A stretch of DNA of 64,000 nucleotides from Salinispora pacifica CNR114 (GCF_000514775.1 NZ_AZWO01000001.1:62001-126000); one strand, 5' to 3'. Counted from the stretch's first letter, positions 53,134 through 63,488 are shown. Notes: generated by a model from the letters alone, not told the origin. A program made the numbers and translations.

Positions 53134-54552
53134 GTGCGTTCCACCTCCGCCCGGGTTCGACCCGGCCTCGCCGCCGCCGTCGTGGCGGCGGCCCTGCTCA
53201 CCGGCTGCTCCTCCGCGAGCCCGGGCGACGACTTCCGCCCGGGCGCCTCCGAGCTGGGTGACCCGTACGTGCCGGGCGCGGGCAACGGCGGATACGACGT
53301 GGAGCACTACCGGCTCGCCGTCGACTACGACCCGGCCAGCGACCGGCTCCGGGGACAGGCGGCGGTCACCGCCGTCGCCACCCAACCGCTGTCCCGGTTC
53401 AACCTGGATCTACAGGGTCTGGAGGTCACGGCGGTCGGGGTGGATGGGGACCGGGCCCGGCACCACCGCGACGGCGACGAGCTGGTGGTGACGCCGGCGC
53501 GGGGGCTGGCCCAGGGCAACCGCTTCACCGTCACGGTCGAGTACGCCGGCCGCCCCGGCACCCGGCCGAACGGTCCGCTGGGCGGCGGTGGTTTCCTGCA
53601 CACCGAGGACGGTGCGATCGTGCTCGGCCAGCCCTACTCGGCCGCCGCCTGGTTCCCGGTGAACGACCACCCGAGCGACAAGGCGACGTACGACATCGAG
53701 GTCGCCGTCCCGGACGGGCTCGCCGCGCTCAGCAACGGGGTGCCCGGGGAGCAGAGCAGCGCCGACGGCCGGACCACCTGGCGCTGGGCGCAGCGGGCCC
53801 CGATGGCGAGCTATCTGACCACCCTGGTGATCGGCGCCTACCGGGTGGAGACCGGCACCCACGCCGGGAAGCCGATCGTCACGGCCGTGCCGGAGTCGCT
53901 CGCGGAGACCGGCCCGGAGGCCGTCTCGCTGGCCCGTACGGGCGAGATCGCCGACTTCCTGGCCGACCGCTTCGGGCCGTACCCGTTCGACTCCTACGGC
54001 GGGGTGGTGGTCGCCGACCCACGGGTGGGGTACGCGTTGGAGACGCAGTCCCGTCCCGTGTACGGCCCTGCCTTCTTCCTCGGTGGGCGGCCCAACTTCG
54101 ATGTGGTCGTCCACGAACTGGCGCACCAGTGGTTCGGCAACAGCGTGGCGGTGACCCGGTGGCGGGACATCTGGCTGAACGAGGGCTTCGCCACCTACGC
54201 CGAGTGGCTCTGGGCGGAGCACGAGGAGGGTCGGTCGTTGCAGCGCGCGTTCGAGGAGCTCTACGCCGTGACGGACTGGTCGCTGCCGGCCCTGGACCCG
54301 GGGCCGGAGCAGATGTTCGGCACCGCCGTCTACCAGCGCGGAGCACTGACCGTGCACGCGCTGCGGCGGACGGTCGGCGACGACGCCTTCTTCGCCATCC
54401 TGCGGGCCTGGACGGCCGAGCGGCGTGACGGCTACGGCACCACCGGTGACTTCATCGAACTGGCTGAGCGGGTCTCCGGGGCGCAGCTCGACGACTTCTT
54501 CGACGCCTGGCTCTCCGGCACCACCCGGCCCGCTCTCCCCGAACCGGGCTGA
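53134..54552 (+). CDS. M1-family metallopeptidase, lipoprotein
   Basis: 472 residues. The signal peptide (residues 1-25) ends in the lipobox LTGC. The N-terminal beta domain precedes the catalytic domain with the zinc motif HELAHQWFGN near residue 329 and the third ligand in WLNEGFATYAEW. The GAMEN-type exopeptidase motif reads YALETQS, a divergent form. The large C-terminal domain of full aminopeptidase N (about 860 residues) is absent, as in other short secreted M1 enzymes. Expected to act at the cell surface on peptides. Confidence 0.88.
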   Translation: MRSTSARVRPGLAAAVVAAALLTGCSSASPGDDFRPGASELGDPYVPGAGNGGYDVEHYRLAVDYDPASDRLRGQAAVTAVATQPLSRFNLDLQGLEVTAVGVDGDRARHHRDGDELVVTPARGLAQGNRFTVTVEYAGRPGTRPNGPLGGGGFLHTEDGAIVLGQPYSAAAWFPVNDHPSDKATYDIEVAVPDGLAALSNGVPGEQSSADGRTTWRWAQRAPMASYLTTLVIGAYRVETGTHAGKPIVTAVPESLAETGPEAVSLARTGEIADFLADRFGPYPFDSYGGVVVADPRVGYALETQSRPVYGPAFFLGGRPNFDVVVHELAHQWFGNSVAVTRWRDIWLNEGFATYAEWLWAEHEEGRSLQRAFEELYAVTDWSLPALDPGPEQMFGTAVYQRGALTVHALRRTVGDDAFFAILRAWTAERRDGYGTTGDFIELAERVSGAQLDDFFDAWLSGTTRPALPEPG

Positions 54553-54595
54553 GCTGCCTCTGGCGCGATTGCTACCGGTCGGTAATGATGCAGCT

Positions 54596-56287
54596 ATGCG
54601 GTACGACGTGGTCGTCATCGGGTCCGGCTTCGGCGGGGGCGTCGCCGCGCTGCGGCTGGCCGAGAAGGGCTACCGGGTCGGGGTGCTGGAGGCGGGCCGA
54701 CGCTTCGCCGACGGCGACTTCCCACAGACCTCCTGGCAGCTGCGCCGCTTCGTCTGGGCACCGTGGCTGGGCTGCTACGGCATACAGCGGATCACCCTGC
54801 TGCGGGCGGGCCGGCGCCGGGCCGGTGGCGTGCTGGCGCTCTCCGGCGCCGGGGTGGGCGGCGGTTCCCTGGTCTACGCGAACACCCTGTACGAGCCGCT
54901 GGACGCCTTCTTCCAAGATCCGCAGTGGCGGGACATCACCGACTGGCGGGAGGAGTTGACCCGCCACTTCGATCAGGCGAAGCGGATGCTCGGCGTCAGC
55001 ACGTACCCGGGAACCACCGGGGCGGACCGGGCGATGCGGGCGGTGGCGGAGCGGATGGGGGTCGGGCACACCTTCCGGGCCACCCCCGTCGGCGTGCACC
55101 TCGGCCAGCCGGGACAGCGGGTGCCCGATCCCTACTTCGGCGGGGCGGGGCCGGAGCGAACCGGCTGCACGCACTGCGGCGCCTGCATGACGGGTTGCCG
55201 GTACGGCGCGAAGAACACGCTGGCCAAGAACTATCTGTGGCTGGCCGAGCGGCTCGGTGCACAGGTGCATCCGTTGACGACCGTGACCGCGGTCACGCCG
55301 GTCGAGGGGGGCGGGTACGCGGTGCAGACCCGGCGCACCGGTTCCTGGCTGCGGGGGCGTTCGCAGGTGATCCACGCCGACCAGGTGGTGTTCGCCGCCG
55401 GTGCGTTGGGTACCCAGCGTCTGCTGCACGGGATGAAGGTGGCTGGGGCGCTGCCGCGGCTCTCGTCCCGCCTCGGCGCGTTGACCCGTACCAATTCGGA
55501 GGCGGTTCTCGGCGCGTCGGTGTCCCGACGGGCGGCGCGGGCGGCGGGGGTCGACTTCACCGAGGGGGTGGCGATCACAAGCTCGTTCCACCCTGATTCG
55601 CAGACCCACATCGAGCCGGTCCGCTACGGCCGGGGCTCGAACGCGATGGGGCTGCTCCAGACCCTGTTGGTAGACGGCGGCCCGCGCCGGATACGTCGCT
55701 GGCTGGGCGCGCTCGTGCGGCGGCCGCGTGCGGCGGCGCAGATGTTGTCGGTCCGCAACTGGTCCGAGCGCACGGTCATCGCCCTGGTCATGCAGTCGGC
55801 GGATAATTCGTTGACCACCCGGCTACGCCGTGGGCTCGGCGGTCGTCGACTCGTCTGCGAACCGGGTCACGGGGAGCCGAATCCGACCTGGATACCGGCC
55901 GGCAACCGGGCGGTTCGGCTCCTGGCCGAGGAGATCAACGGGGTGCCGGGCGGTGCGCTCACCGAACCGTTCAACATCCCGGTGACCGCGCACATCCTGG
56001 GCGGCGCGGTGATCGGCGCCACCGAGGAGGACGGCGTGGTGGACCCGTGGCAGCGGGTGTACGGGCACCCCGGGCTGCACGTCGTTGACGGCGCGGCGGT
56101 CTCGGCCAATCTCGGGGTGAACCCAAGCCTGACCATCACCGCCCAGGCCGAGCGGGCCATGTCGTTCTGGCCGAACCAGGGGGAGCCGGATCCCCGCCCT
56201 CCGCTCGGCGCCCCGTACGTGCGGCTGACCCCGGTGGCCCCGCGCCATCCGGCGGTGCCGGCGCATGCCCCTGGTGCGCTGCGGTAG
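54596..56287 (+). CDS. GMC-type oxidoreductase, cholesterol-oxidase-like (ChoD family)
   Basis: 563 residues from the ATG at 54596 (MRYDVVVIGSGFGGGVAALRLAEKG, FAD motif). SGAGVGGGSLVYANTLYEPL and the C-terminal HILGGAVIGATEEDGVVDPWQRVYGHPGLHVVDGA are GMC landmarks (quoted only in part; they span about 480-525). CTHCGACMTGCRYGAKNT near residue 200 is a four-Cys ferredoxin-like motif shared with mycobacterial ChoD. The mycobacterial choD lies next to guaB3 too, so the order is conserved. The true substrate may be a sterol, hopanoid or other alcohol. A TAATGA box 7 nt before the ATG suggests a leaderless transcript. Confidence 0.85.
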   Translation: MRYDVVVIGSGFGGGVAALRLAEKGYRVGVLEAGRRFADGDFPQTSWQLRRFVWAPWLGCYGIQRITLLRAGRRRAGGVLALSGAGVGGGSLVYANTLYEPLDAFFQDPQWRDITDWREELTRHFDQAKRMLGVSTYPGTTGADRAMRAVAERMGVGHTFRATPVGVHLGQPGQRVPDPYFGGAGPERTGCTHCGACMTGCRYGAKNTLAKNYLWLAERLGAQVHPLTTVTAVTPVEGGGYAVQTRRTGSWLRGRSQVIHADQVVFAAGALGTQRLLHGMKVAGALPRLSSRLGALTRTNSEAVLGASVSRRAARAAGVDFTEGVAITSSFHPDSQTHIEPVRYGRGSNAMGLLQTLLVDGGPRRIRRWLGALVRRPRAAAQMLSVRNWSERTVIALVMQSADNSLTTRLRRGLGGRRLVCEPGHGEPNPTWIPAGNRAVRLLAEEINGVPGGALTEPFNIPVTAHILGGAVIGATEEDGVVDPWQRVYGHPGLHVVDGAAVSANLGVNPSLTITAQAERAMSFWPNQGEPDPRPPLGAPYVRLTPVAPRHPAVPAHAPGALR

Positions 56288-56372
56288 CACCGGGGGAGAC
56301 CGCGGCACGGCGCGGTCGGCGGGGCCGCTGCGCCGACTCGGGTCCCGGGTCGGCGTCGGGCGTGTCGGTGGG

Positions 56373-56378
56373 TAGGCT
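56373..56378 (+). promoter_or_regulatory. -10 box TAGGCT, leaderless start of guaA
   Basis: TAGGCT lies 8 nt before the ATG at 56387, with no ribosome-binding site in between. Confidence 0.5.
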
Positions 56379-56386
56379 TTCTGCAC

Positions 56387-57941
<1,555 letters not shown>

Positions 57942-57947
57942 TCGCGT

Positions 57948-58259
57948 TCAACTGACGGGGGGAGCCGGCGGCTGCGGCCCCGGCCAGGTGGGGGTGGCGG
58001 TGGTCGCCCCGGGTGCCGTCGGGTGCGGCCAGGCCGGCGCGCCCGCCGGCTCCGCCGGGATCAGGAACCACATGATCGGGTACGCGAGCACCGCGATCCC
58101 GCCGGTGAGCAGGCCGGTCACCGCGAAGATGACCCGAATCAGCGTGGGGTCGAGGTTGAAGTAGCGGCCGACGCCACTGGCCACTCCGGCGATCATTCGG
58201 TCGGTGGTGGGGCGACGGAGCTGTTTGTACGGGGGCTGGGCAGTTCCGGTGCTTGTCAT
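57948..58259 (-). CDS. PspC-domain membrane protein
   Basis: 103 residues. The PspC signature KQLRRPTTDRMIAGVASGVG is followed by YFNLDPTLIRVIFAVTGLLTGGIAVLAYPIMWFLIP, a pair of hydrophobic segments covering residues 38-70 (span given, not a single motif of interest). The C-terminal 30 residues are Pro-rich and hydrophilic. PspC proteins respond to envelope stress and interact with sensor kinases. It is convergent with guaA, only 7 bp apart. Confidence 0.85.
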   Translation of the reverse strand: MTSTGTAQPPYKQLRRPTTDRMIAGVASGVGRYFNLDPTLIRVIFAVTGLLTGGIAVLAYPIMWFLIPAEPAGAPAWPHPTAPGATTATPTWPGPQPPAPPVS

Positions 58260-58402
58260 CTCCTCATGGTGCGTCGCCCGGCTCCGGCCGACCTCGGTGA
58301 TTTCCCGGGCCTTACCCTGATCTGCCCCTTGCCCGCGAGCCGGGAGTCATTATTCCGACCCTTTTCGGCGTTGGTGGCGGGGAACGGGGAGAATTTGGCT
58401 CT

Positions 58403-59350
58403 GTGACCCTCATGCTGGAGCCGCTTCGTAGGATTGCGGCGTACGCGGTTTGTACCAACTCGGTCGGTCAGGTGCTGCTGGTCCGTGCGTCGCAGCGCTC
58501 CGGGACCCCCGGCGCCTGGTCGCTGCCCGGGGGCGCGGTCGACCACGGCGAGGACCCCTGCGACACGGTCGTGCGGGAGACCGCCGCCGAGACCGGGCTG
58601 TCGGTCAGCGTGGCCACCCTCGCCGACGTGCTCGCCGACATGCGAGCGTTGCCCGAGCGGGGCATTACGATCCACACCGACCGCCTGCTCTACCAGGTCT
58701 CGGTGCGGGGCGGGACGCTCGCCGACCGCGCCGACCAGCCCACCGACCTGGTCCGCTGGTTCTCCCTTGAGCAGGCCCGCGAGCTGCCCCTACGCTCGTT
58801 CACGGCGCGCGCCCTCGGCCTGCCCGCCTCGGCGGCGGACATCGTGCCGGACGAACCGCCCGAGTTTCCGTCCTTCTACGCGGTCGAGGGGCCCGACGGT
58901 CTGCATCGGGCACAGCGCTTCGCCGCGTACGCCGTCGTCACCGACCCCGACGAGCGGGTCCTGCTCACCCGGGTCTCGGACGGGTACCCGGGTGCCGGTT
59001 GTTGGCACCTGCCGGGTGGCGGGACGGACTACGGTGAGCAGCCGGGCGCGGCGCTGATCCGTGAGCTGGTTGAGGAGACCGGGCAGACCGGGCGGCTGGT
59101 TGAGCTCCTCGGCGTGGCGAGTCACCGGGACGCCGCCTCGCTCGGTCCGGAGGGCTACCCGATCGACTGGCACGGGGTTCGGGCCTTCTACCGGGTCGTG
59201 GTCGACCGCCCCGCCCCGCCAACCGTGATCGACGTCGGCGGTTCCACCTGCGAGGCTCGCTGGTTCGCGAAGGAGGAACTGGGCGCCCTCCCGGCCGATC
59301 GGCTGACCGAGGTGACGGCCGAGGCGGTCCAGGCCGCTCGGCTGACCTGA
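58403..59350 (+). CDS. protein with two NUDIX hydrolase domains
   Basis: 315 residues from the GTG at 58403. Domain 1 (about 10-140) has a Nudix box GAVDHGEDPCDTVVRETAAE that keeps RE and the last Glu but has Ala in place of the first Glu of the EE pair. Domain 2 (about 170-310) has a complete box GGTDYGEQPGAALIRELVEE. The second domain should be active on a nucleoside-diphosphate derivative; the first may be weaker. A paralogue of the same two-domain form lies 77 bp downstream. Substrate unknown. Confidence 0.87.
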   Translation: MTLMLEPLRRIAAYAVCTNSVGQVLLVRASQRSGTPGAWSLPGGAVDHGEDPCDTVVRETAAETGLSVSVATLADVLADMRALPERGITIHTDRLLYQVSVRGGTLADRADQPTDLVRWFSLEQARELPLRSFTARALGLPASAADIVPDEPPEFPSFYAVEGPDGLHRAQRFAAYAVVTDPDERVLLTRVSDGYPGAGCWHLPGGGTDYGEQPGAALIRELVEETGQTGRLVELLGVASHRDAASLGPEGYPIDWHGVRAFYRVVVDRPAPPTVIDVGGSTCEARWFAKEELGALPADRLTEVTAEAVQAARLT

Positions 59351-59427
59351 CCGCCCCAGCCTGACGTTCCCGCAGCTATCGTCGGTCGCGGCAACTTCTC
59401 ATCGATTCGGCGTAGGGCGGGGGCAGG

Positions 59428-60378
59428 GTGCAGCAGCGGCGGACGGCGGCATATGGGGTGCTGCGGGATGACGGTGGGCAGGTGCTACTCGTACGGGGTG
59501 GGGACGGGAGCCCGGATCGGGGTGCCTGGCGGCTGCCGGGCGGCGACCTTCGGCACGCCGAGCATCCCGCCGCCACGGTCGTCCGCGGGTTCGCCGCGGA
59601 GACCGGGTTGGCCGTGACGGTGGCCGGGGTCCGGGCGGCGGTAGCCGATGTGGCCACCTACGCCGCCGGATCCGGGCTGCACACCGATCGGCTGGTGTTC
59701 GACGTGACCGCGACGGATGGCGTACTCCGGCCGGAGCAGGGCGGTGGCAGTGCCAGGCTGGGGTGGTTCACGCCCGAATCAGCGGCGGCGGCGCCCGTGC
59801 TGCCGTTCACGGCGGAGTTGCTCGGCCTGTCGGGCGCGCCCCTGCCTTCGGGGTCGTCCCGGGTGCTGCCGTCGGCGCCGATGGCTCCGGCGCCGATGAC
59901 CTCGGCCGCAACGGTTCCGGCGGCAACGGCTCCGGGGCCGACCGCTCTGCGGCACCGTTTCGGTGCGTACGGGCTGGTCACCGACCCGGCTGGGCGGGTG
60001 CTGCTGACGCTGATCGCGGAGGGCTACCCGGGCGCTGGCAGCTGGCACCTGCCCGGCGGTGGCACCGACTACGGTGAGGCGCCGGAGACGGGGCTGCTCC
60101 GCGAGTTGGTGGAGGAGTCCGGTCAGGTCGGACGGGTCGTCAGATTGATCGGTGTGGACAGCTTTCACCACCCCAGCAGGGTCGGGCCGGAGGGGCGTCC
60201 GTTGGACTGGCACACCGTTCGGGCCATCTACACGGTGGTGGTGGAGGAGCCGACCGAGGCGCGGGTGCTGGAGCTGGCTGGGGGGTCAACCGCACGGGCG
60301 AGCTGGTTTGGCGTTGACGAGCTCAGCGGGCTGCGGCTCAGCGATATCGCTGCCCGGACGGTCGCTGAGCTCCGCTGA
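59428..60378 (+). CDS. second double-NUDIX protein, first domain inactive
   Basis: 316 residues from a GTG preceded by a TAGGGC hexamer at 9 nt. Domain 1 has the box GDLRHAEHPAATVVRGFAAE, where the first catalytic Glu of the RE pair is Gly, so this domain is very likely inactive. An Ala/Pro/Thr linker (about 150-175) follows. Domain 2 has an intact box GGTDYGEAPETGLLRELVEE and closely resembles domain 2 of the upstream paralogue. The two genes clearly arose by tandem duplication of an already fused gene. Confidence 0.85.
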   Translation: MQQRRTAAYGVLRDDGGQVLLVRGGDGSPDRGAWRLPGGDLRHAEHPAATVVRGFAAETGLAVTVAGVRAAVADVATYAAGSGLHTDRLVFDVTATDGVLRPEQGGGSARLGWFTPESAAAAPVLPFTAELLGLSGAPLPSGSSRVLPSAPMAPAPMTSAATVPAATAPGPTALRHRFGAYGLVTDPAGRVLLTLIAEGYPGAGSWHLPGGGTDYGEAPETGLLRELVEESGQVGRVVRLIGVDSFHHPSRVGPEGRPLDWHTVRAIYTVVVEEPTEARVLELAGGSTARASWFGVDELSGLRLSDIAARTVAELR

Positions 60379-60741
60379 CCATCCTGGTCCGGTGTGTGTT
60401 GGCCCCGGGCGGGTGACTCGGTTGGAAATGCGATCCCAATTTAGCTGTAATTGGGGCATTGCGGACGCTGAAGAGTGCTCATCATGTGATGCCGCTGGAC
60501 TCCGGTACATTTGAGTGTGGGGAGTTAACGGTGTAACGGGCGATGCGATCCGGATTAGGAGTATGAGGGCGGTTCGCGCGGTTTAAGGGAGTTTTAAGTA
60601 CCGCCGGCAGCTATCGCCAAGCCCCGTTTGCCTGTGCGATGGTGTACCCCGCAAAACGGCTGCCGGGCCAAGAAGGTCTGGCACGAGACAGCCGGACGCC
60701 CTGCCACCGCGGCGGTGCGCCGATCCGGTGATGGAGGGAAC
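60379..60741. promoter_or_regulatory. 363-bp gap upstream of pssA, low-GC patch
   Basis: No supported gene. Between about 60420 and 60600 the DNA is markedly AT-richer than its surroundings and carries the hairpin CCCAATT-N7-AATTGGG (60435-60455). Several TTTAAG and TTAAC stretches near 60520-60600 could be promoter elements. The last 130 bp are open in the pssA frame but the ribosome-binding site at 60734 points to the GTG at 60742. Confidence 0.4.
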
Positions 60742-61719
60742 GTGCCGAGAGCCCCCTGGCGCCGGCGTCGTACGACAGACAGTCCACGTCCTGCAGGGCG
60801 TCGATGGGCAGGCCCGTTGCGGCGCAGCGGCACAATCGCCCGTCAGGTGCTGTGGGTTCGGGCGGGCCGCCCGGACGGTGGCCTCCGTGGCGGCGTTGAC
60901 CGGCCGCTGATCGAGCGCCGGTTCCCGCAGCGCCGCTACCCGCGGTACGACGCCGAGGTGGAGGCGATCGTCCCGGTCAGCCCTGCTGTCGCCCCGGCGC
61001 CGCCGGTGGACGAAGCGGTGGCGATCTCGACTCCGCTCCTTCCCGGTGCCCGGACGCCGGCCCGGCGGATGAAATTCGTGCTGGTCAACGGCTGTACCCT
61101 CGCCAGCCTCACCCTCGGCATGCTGGCGATCTTCCTGGCCATGCAGGGCGAGGTGCGGCCCGCGGCGCTCTGCCTGATCGCCTGCGTCGCCTTCGACGGT
61201 CTCGACGGTGCCCTCGCCCGCCGACTCGGCGTGGCCAGCCCGTTCGGCGCCCAGATGGACTCGTTGGCCGACATGTGCTCCTTCGGCCTCGCCGCCCCGG
61301 TCGTGGTCTATGCCTCCCTGGCTGGCTCGGTGCCCCCGGCCGCCGCAGCGGTGGCCTGTGCGCTCGTCGCGTCCTGTGCCGCGATCCGTCTCGCCCGGTT
61401 CAATGTCTCGCCGAAGGACAGCCGCTTCTTCTGCGGGGTGCCCACCACCATGGCGGCCGCCATGCTGGCCCTGACCGTCGCCATCGGGCTGCCGGTGTCC
61501 GGGCTGGTCCTGCTCGGCGGGGTGGCGCTGCTCGCCTTCGCGATGGTCTCCAGCTTTCCGTACGCGAAGCTCGCTCGCCTGGTGAAGCTGCCACCCTGGG
61601 TCTGGCTGGCTCCGCTGGTCGGCGCGCTGGTCGACATCCGGCTCACCTTCGCCCTGGTCGTGGTGGGCTACCTGCTCAGCGGTCCGGTGCTCTGGCTGCG
61701 GCAGCGCCGTACCGTCTGA
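60742..61719 (+). CDS. pssA: CDP-diacylglycerol-serine O-phosphatidyltransferase
   Basis: 325 residues from a GTG 3 nt after GGAGGGAA. The first 105 residues are hydrophilic and Arg/Pro-rich, unlike the short N-termini of other PssA proteins, so the true start could be later. The CDP-alcohol phosphotransferase motif DGLDGALARRLGVASPFGAQ continues with MDSLADM, matching DGx2ARx8Gx3Dx3D with all aspartates. Six or more membrane helices follow. It makes phosphatidylserine, the substrate of the convergent psd gene. Confidence 0.88.
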   Translation: MPRAPWRRRRTTDSPRPAGRRWAGPLRRSGTIARQVLWVRAGRPDGGLRGGVDRPLIERRFPQRRYPRYDAEVEAIVPVSPAVAPAPPVDEAVAISTPLLPGARTPARRMKFVLVNGCTLASLTLGMLAIFLAMQGEVRPAALCLIACVAFDGLDGALARRLGVASPFGAQMDSLADMCSFGLAAPVVVYASLAGSVPPAAAAVACALVASCAAIRLARFNVSPKDSRFFCGVPTTMAAAMLALTVAIGLPVSGLVLLGGVALLAFAMVSSFPYAKLARLVKLPPWVWLAPLVGALVDIRLTFALVVVGYLLSGPVLWLRQRRTV

Positions 61720-61730
61720 TTCGGCTTCCC

Positions 61731-61762
61731 GGCGGGGCACCGTGGTTTCCCGGCGCCCCGCC
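61731..61762. terminator. weak hairpin between pssA and psd
   Basis: GGCGGGGC (61731-61738) and GCCCCGCC (61755-61762) pair over 8 bp with a 16-nt loop between the convergent genes. Confidence 0.4.
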
Positions 61763-61792
61763 ACCGCTCCTTCCGGCGCCCGTGCGACGCGG

Positions 61793-63046
61793 TCAGTGCC
61801 AGCGGGCGATGACCGACGACCCGCCGACGACCCGGTCGCCGGGCCCGACCAGTGGCTGCGCCGCCTCGGCCGGCAGGTAGACATCGGTGCGTGAGCCGAA
61901 CCTGATCAGCCCAAACCGCTCGCCCTTGGCCAGCAGCGAACCGATGGGCGCCCGCTGCACGATCCGCCGGGCGATCAATCCGGTACGTTGCGCCACGACC
62001 ACCGTTCCGTTGGTGGTGTCCAACACCGTGTACGCGGCGACGTTGTGTTCCGCATCGGGCTTCATCGCGTTGGCGAAGCCGCCGTCGGTCACGAAGTGGT
62101 CGACCACCTTGCCCGCCACCGGGGAGCGGTTGATGTGGACGTCGAGCACCGACAGGAACACGGCGATCCGCAGCCATTCGCCGTCGCCGAACCGCTCGTC
62201 GGAGAGGCGTTGTACCGAGAGCACCCTGCCATCGGCCGAGGCGACCACCGCGGACGGATCCGCTGGCACCTCCCGCTCCGGGTCCCGGAAGAAGGCGGCG
62301 ACCGGTGCGGCGGCAAGGGCCGGCAGCAGCCACAGCTTGGAGGTCGGCCGGGCGACACGGGCCACCGCCGCCAGCCCGAGGGCGATCCCGGCGGCGGCCA
62401 CCCCGTTGCTGTCGATGTGCATCGTGCGGGTCAGCGGCACGCTGGCGGGTCGGTACGCCGGGGCCAGCCCCACCGCCGCCGCCGCGGTGGCCGGGCTGAA
62501 GCGGAGCCGGTGCACCCGCAGCGGTGGGTTGTTGCGCAGCAGCAGGTCGCTACCGACGCCGTGCAGCGCGGCCTGGCGGGCCAGTTCGTCGCTCGCGCCG
62601 CCGGTGCGCCTGGCGATGGCGGGGGTGGCGAGGCTCAACGTGGCCCCGTTGTCGAGGTACTTGCCGAGCCCGTCGAGGGTGGCGCGGGTCTCCTCCATCG
62701 TCCCGGTGAGCGGTTCACCGATGATCGCCACCGCTGCGGCCTCGGCGTCGGCCAGCGCGTCAACGACCCGGACCCGCTCGGCGACCCAGGGGCCCTGGGC
62801 GGCTACGTGCGCGCGCAGCATCTCGGCGTCCGACCAGCCGGCCGGTACGACGGTGAGCGTGTCACCGGGCAACAGCGCCTCGATCGCCGCGGCGAGTACC
62901 GGGGACTCCAGGCTGGCGTCGACCAGCAGGGCGGCCTTCGGCGCGTTGATCCGGGCGAGTTCCGAGACGAGGACACGGGCGGCGCGCTCGCCGATACGGA
63001 CCGGACCGGAGCGGCCGGTGGGAGGCACGGCGGGGGACTGGGTCAT
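61793..63046 (-). CDS. psd: phosphatidylserine decarboxylase fused to an N-terminal methyltransferase-like domain
   Basis: 417 residues from the ATG at 63046. The C-terminal 210 residues are the PSD-A (short) decarboxylase: AAFFRDPEREVPADP, VFLSVLDVHINRSPVAGKV, and the self-cleavage motif GGSS at 408-411, where the pyruvoyl group forms at Ser410. Typical PSD-A proteins are about 210-240 residues. The extra N-terminal 200 residues resemble a Rossmann-type class I methyltransferase (VLVSELARINAPKAALLVDA, then a TATPAIARR-like strand SLATPAIARR), but without a clear Gly-rich SAM motif. Its role is unknown. The enzyme makes phosphatidylethanolamine. Confidence 0.88.
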   Translation of the reverse strand: MTQSPAVPPTGRSGPVRIGERAARVLVSELARINAPKAALLVDASLESPVLAAAIEALLPGDTLTVVPAGWSDAEMLRAHVAAQGPWVAERVRVVDALADAEAAAVAIIGEPLTGTMEETRATLDGLGKYLDNGATLSLATPAIARRTGGASDELARQAALHGVGSDLLLRNNPPLRVHRLRFSPATAAAAVGLAPAYRPASVPLTRTMHIDSNGVAAAGIALGLAAVARVARPTSKLWLLPALAAAPVAAFFRDPEREVPADPSAVVASADGRVLSVQRLSDERFGDGEWLRIAVFLSVLDVHINRSPVAGKVVDHFVTDGGFANAMKPDAEHNVAAYTVLDTTNGTVVVAQRTGLIARRIVQRAPIGSLLAKGERFGLIRFGSRTDVYLPAEAAQPLVGPGDRVVGGSSVIARWH

Positions 63047-63218
63047 GTCGGACAAGCTCCTGACGGTCGGGACGACGGGTCGGTGAGATCGGCGCGATCG
63101 GCGTCGGGTCGCTCGGCATCGCCCGTGGGCGCGCTGCCGGGTCGAACCGGCGAGTGCGTGGCGGGGCGGGCGCCACCGGCCAGCATATGCCCCGAGCCGG
63201 GTCGAGCCGGCGTTGCGC

Positions 63219-63488
63219 TCAGCGCCGATCCCCCTCGGCTGGCCCGGGCTCCGGCGTCGCACCGGTTGGCGGCGCCTCCGCCTCCGGAGCGGCCGGGCTG
63301 CCGAACCGGGCCGCGCGAAGCGCCCCGACCAGCCCCAGTACACCGATCAGTAGCAGCGCGCCGGCCAGGAACCAGCCCACCGGGGGGAGCGTGAGTTCGA
63401 GCAACCGGGCGACCAGCCACCAGGCGGCAAGGAGAAGGAAGATCAGCCCGAAGATCAACGACACCGAGTCGGTGCGATGGGGTTTCAC
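63219..63488 (-). CDS. small two-helix membrane protein
   Basis: 89 residues from a GTG that overlaps the upstream stop as GTGA. Two hydrophobic helices are visible: SLIFGLIFLLLAAWWLVARL (about 9-28) and VGWFLAGALLLIGVLGLVGA (about 37-56). A Pro/Ala/Glu-rich cytoplasmic tail follows. It is coupled to the PspC/LiaF-type gene, so it probably belongs to an envelope-stress operon. No named family is recognised. Confidence 0.72.
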   Translation of the reverse strand: MKPHRTDSVSLIFGLIFLLLAAWWLVARLLELTLPPVGWFLAGALLLIGVLGLVGALRAARFGSPAAPEAEAPPTGATPEPGPAEGDRR

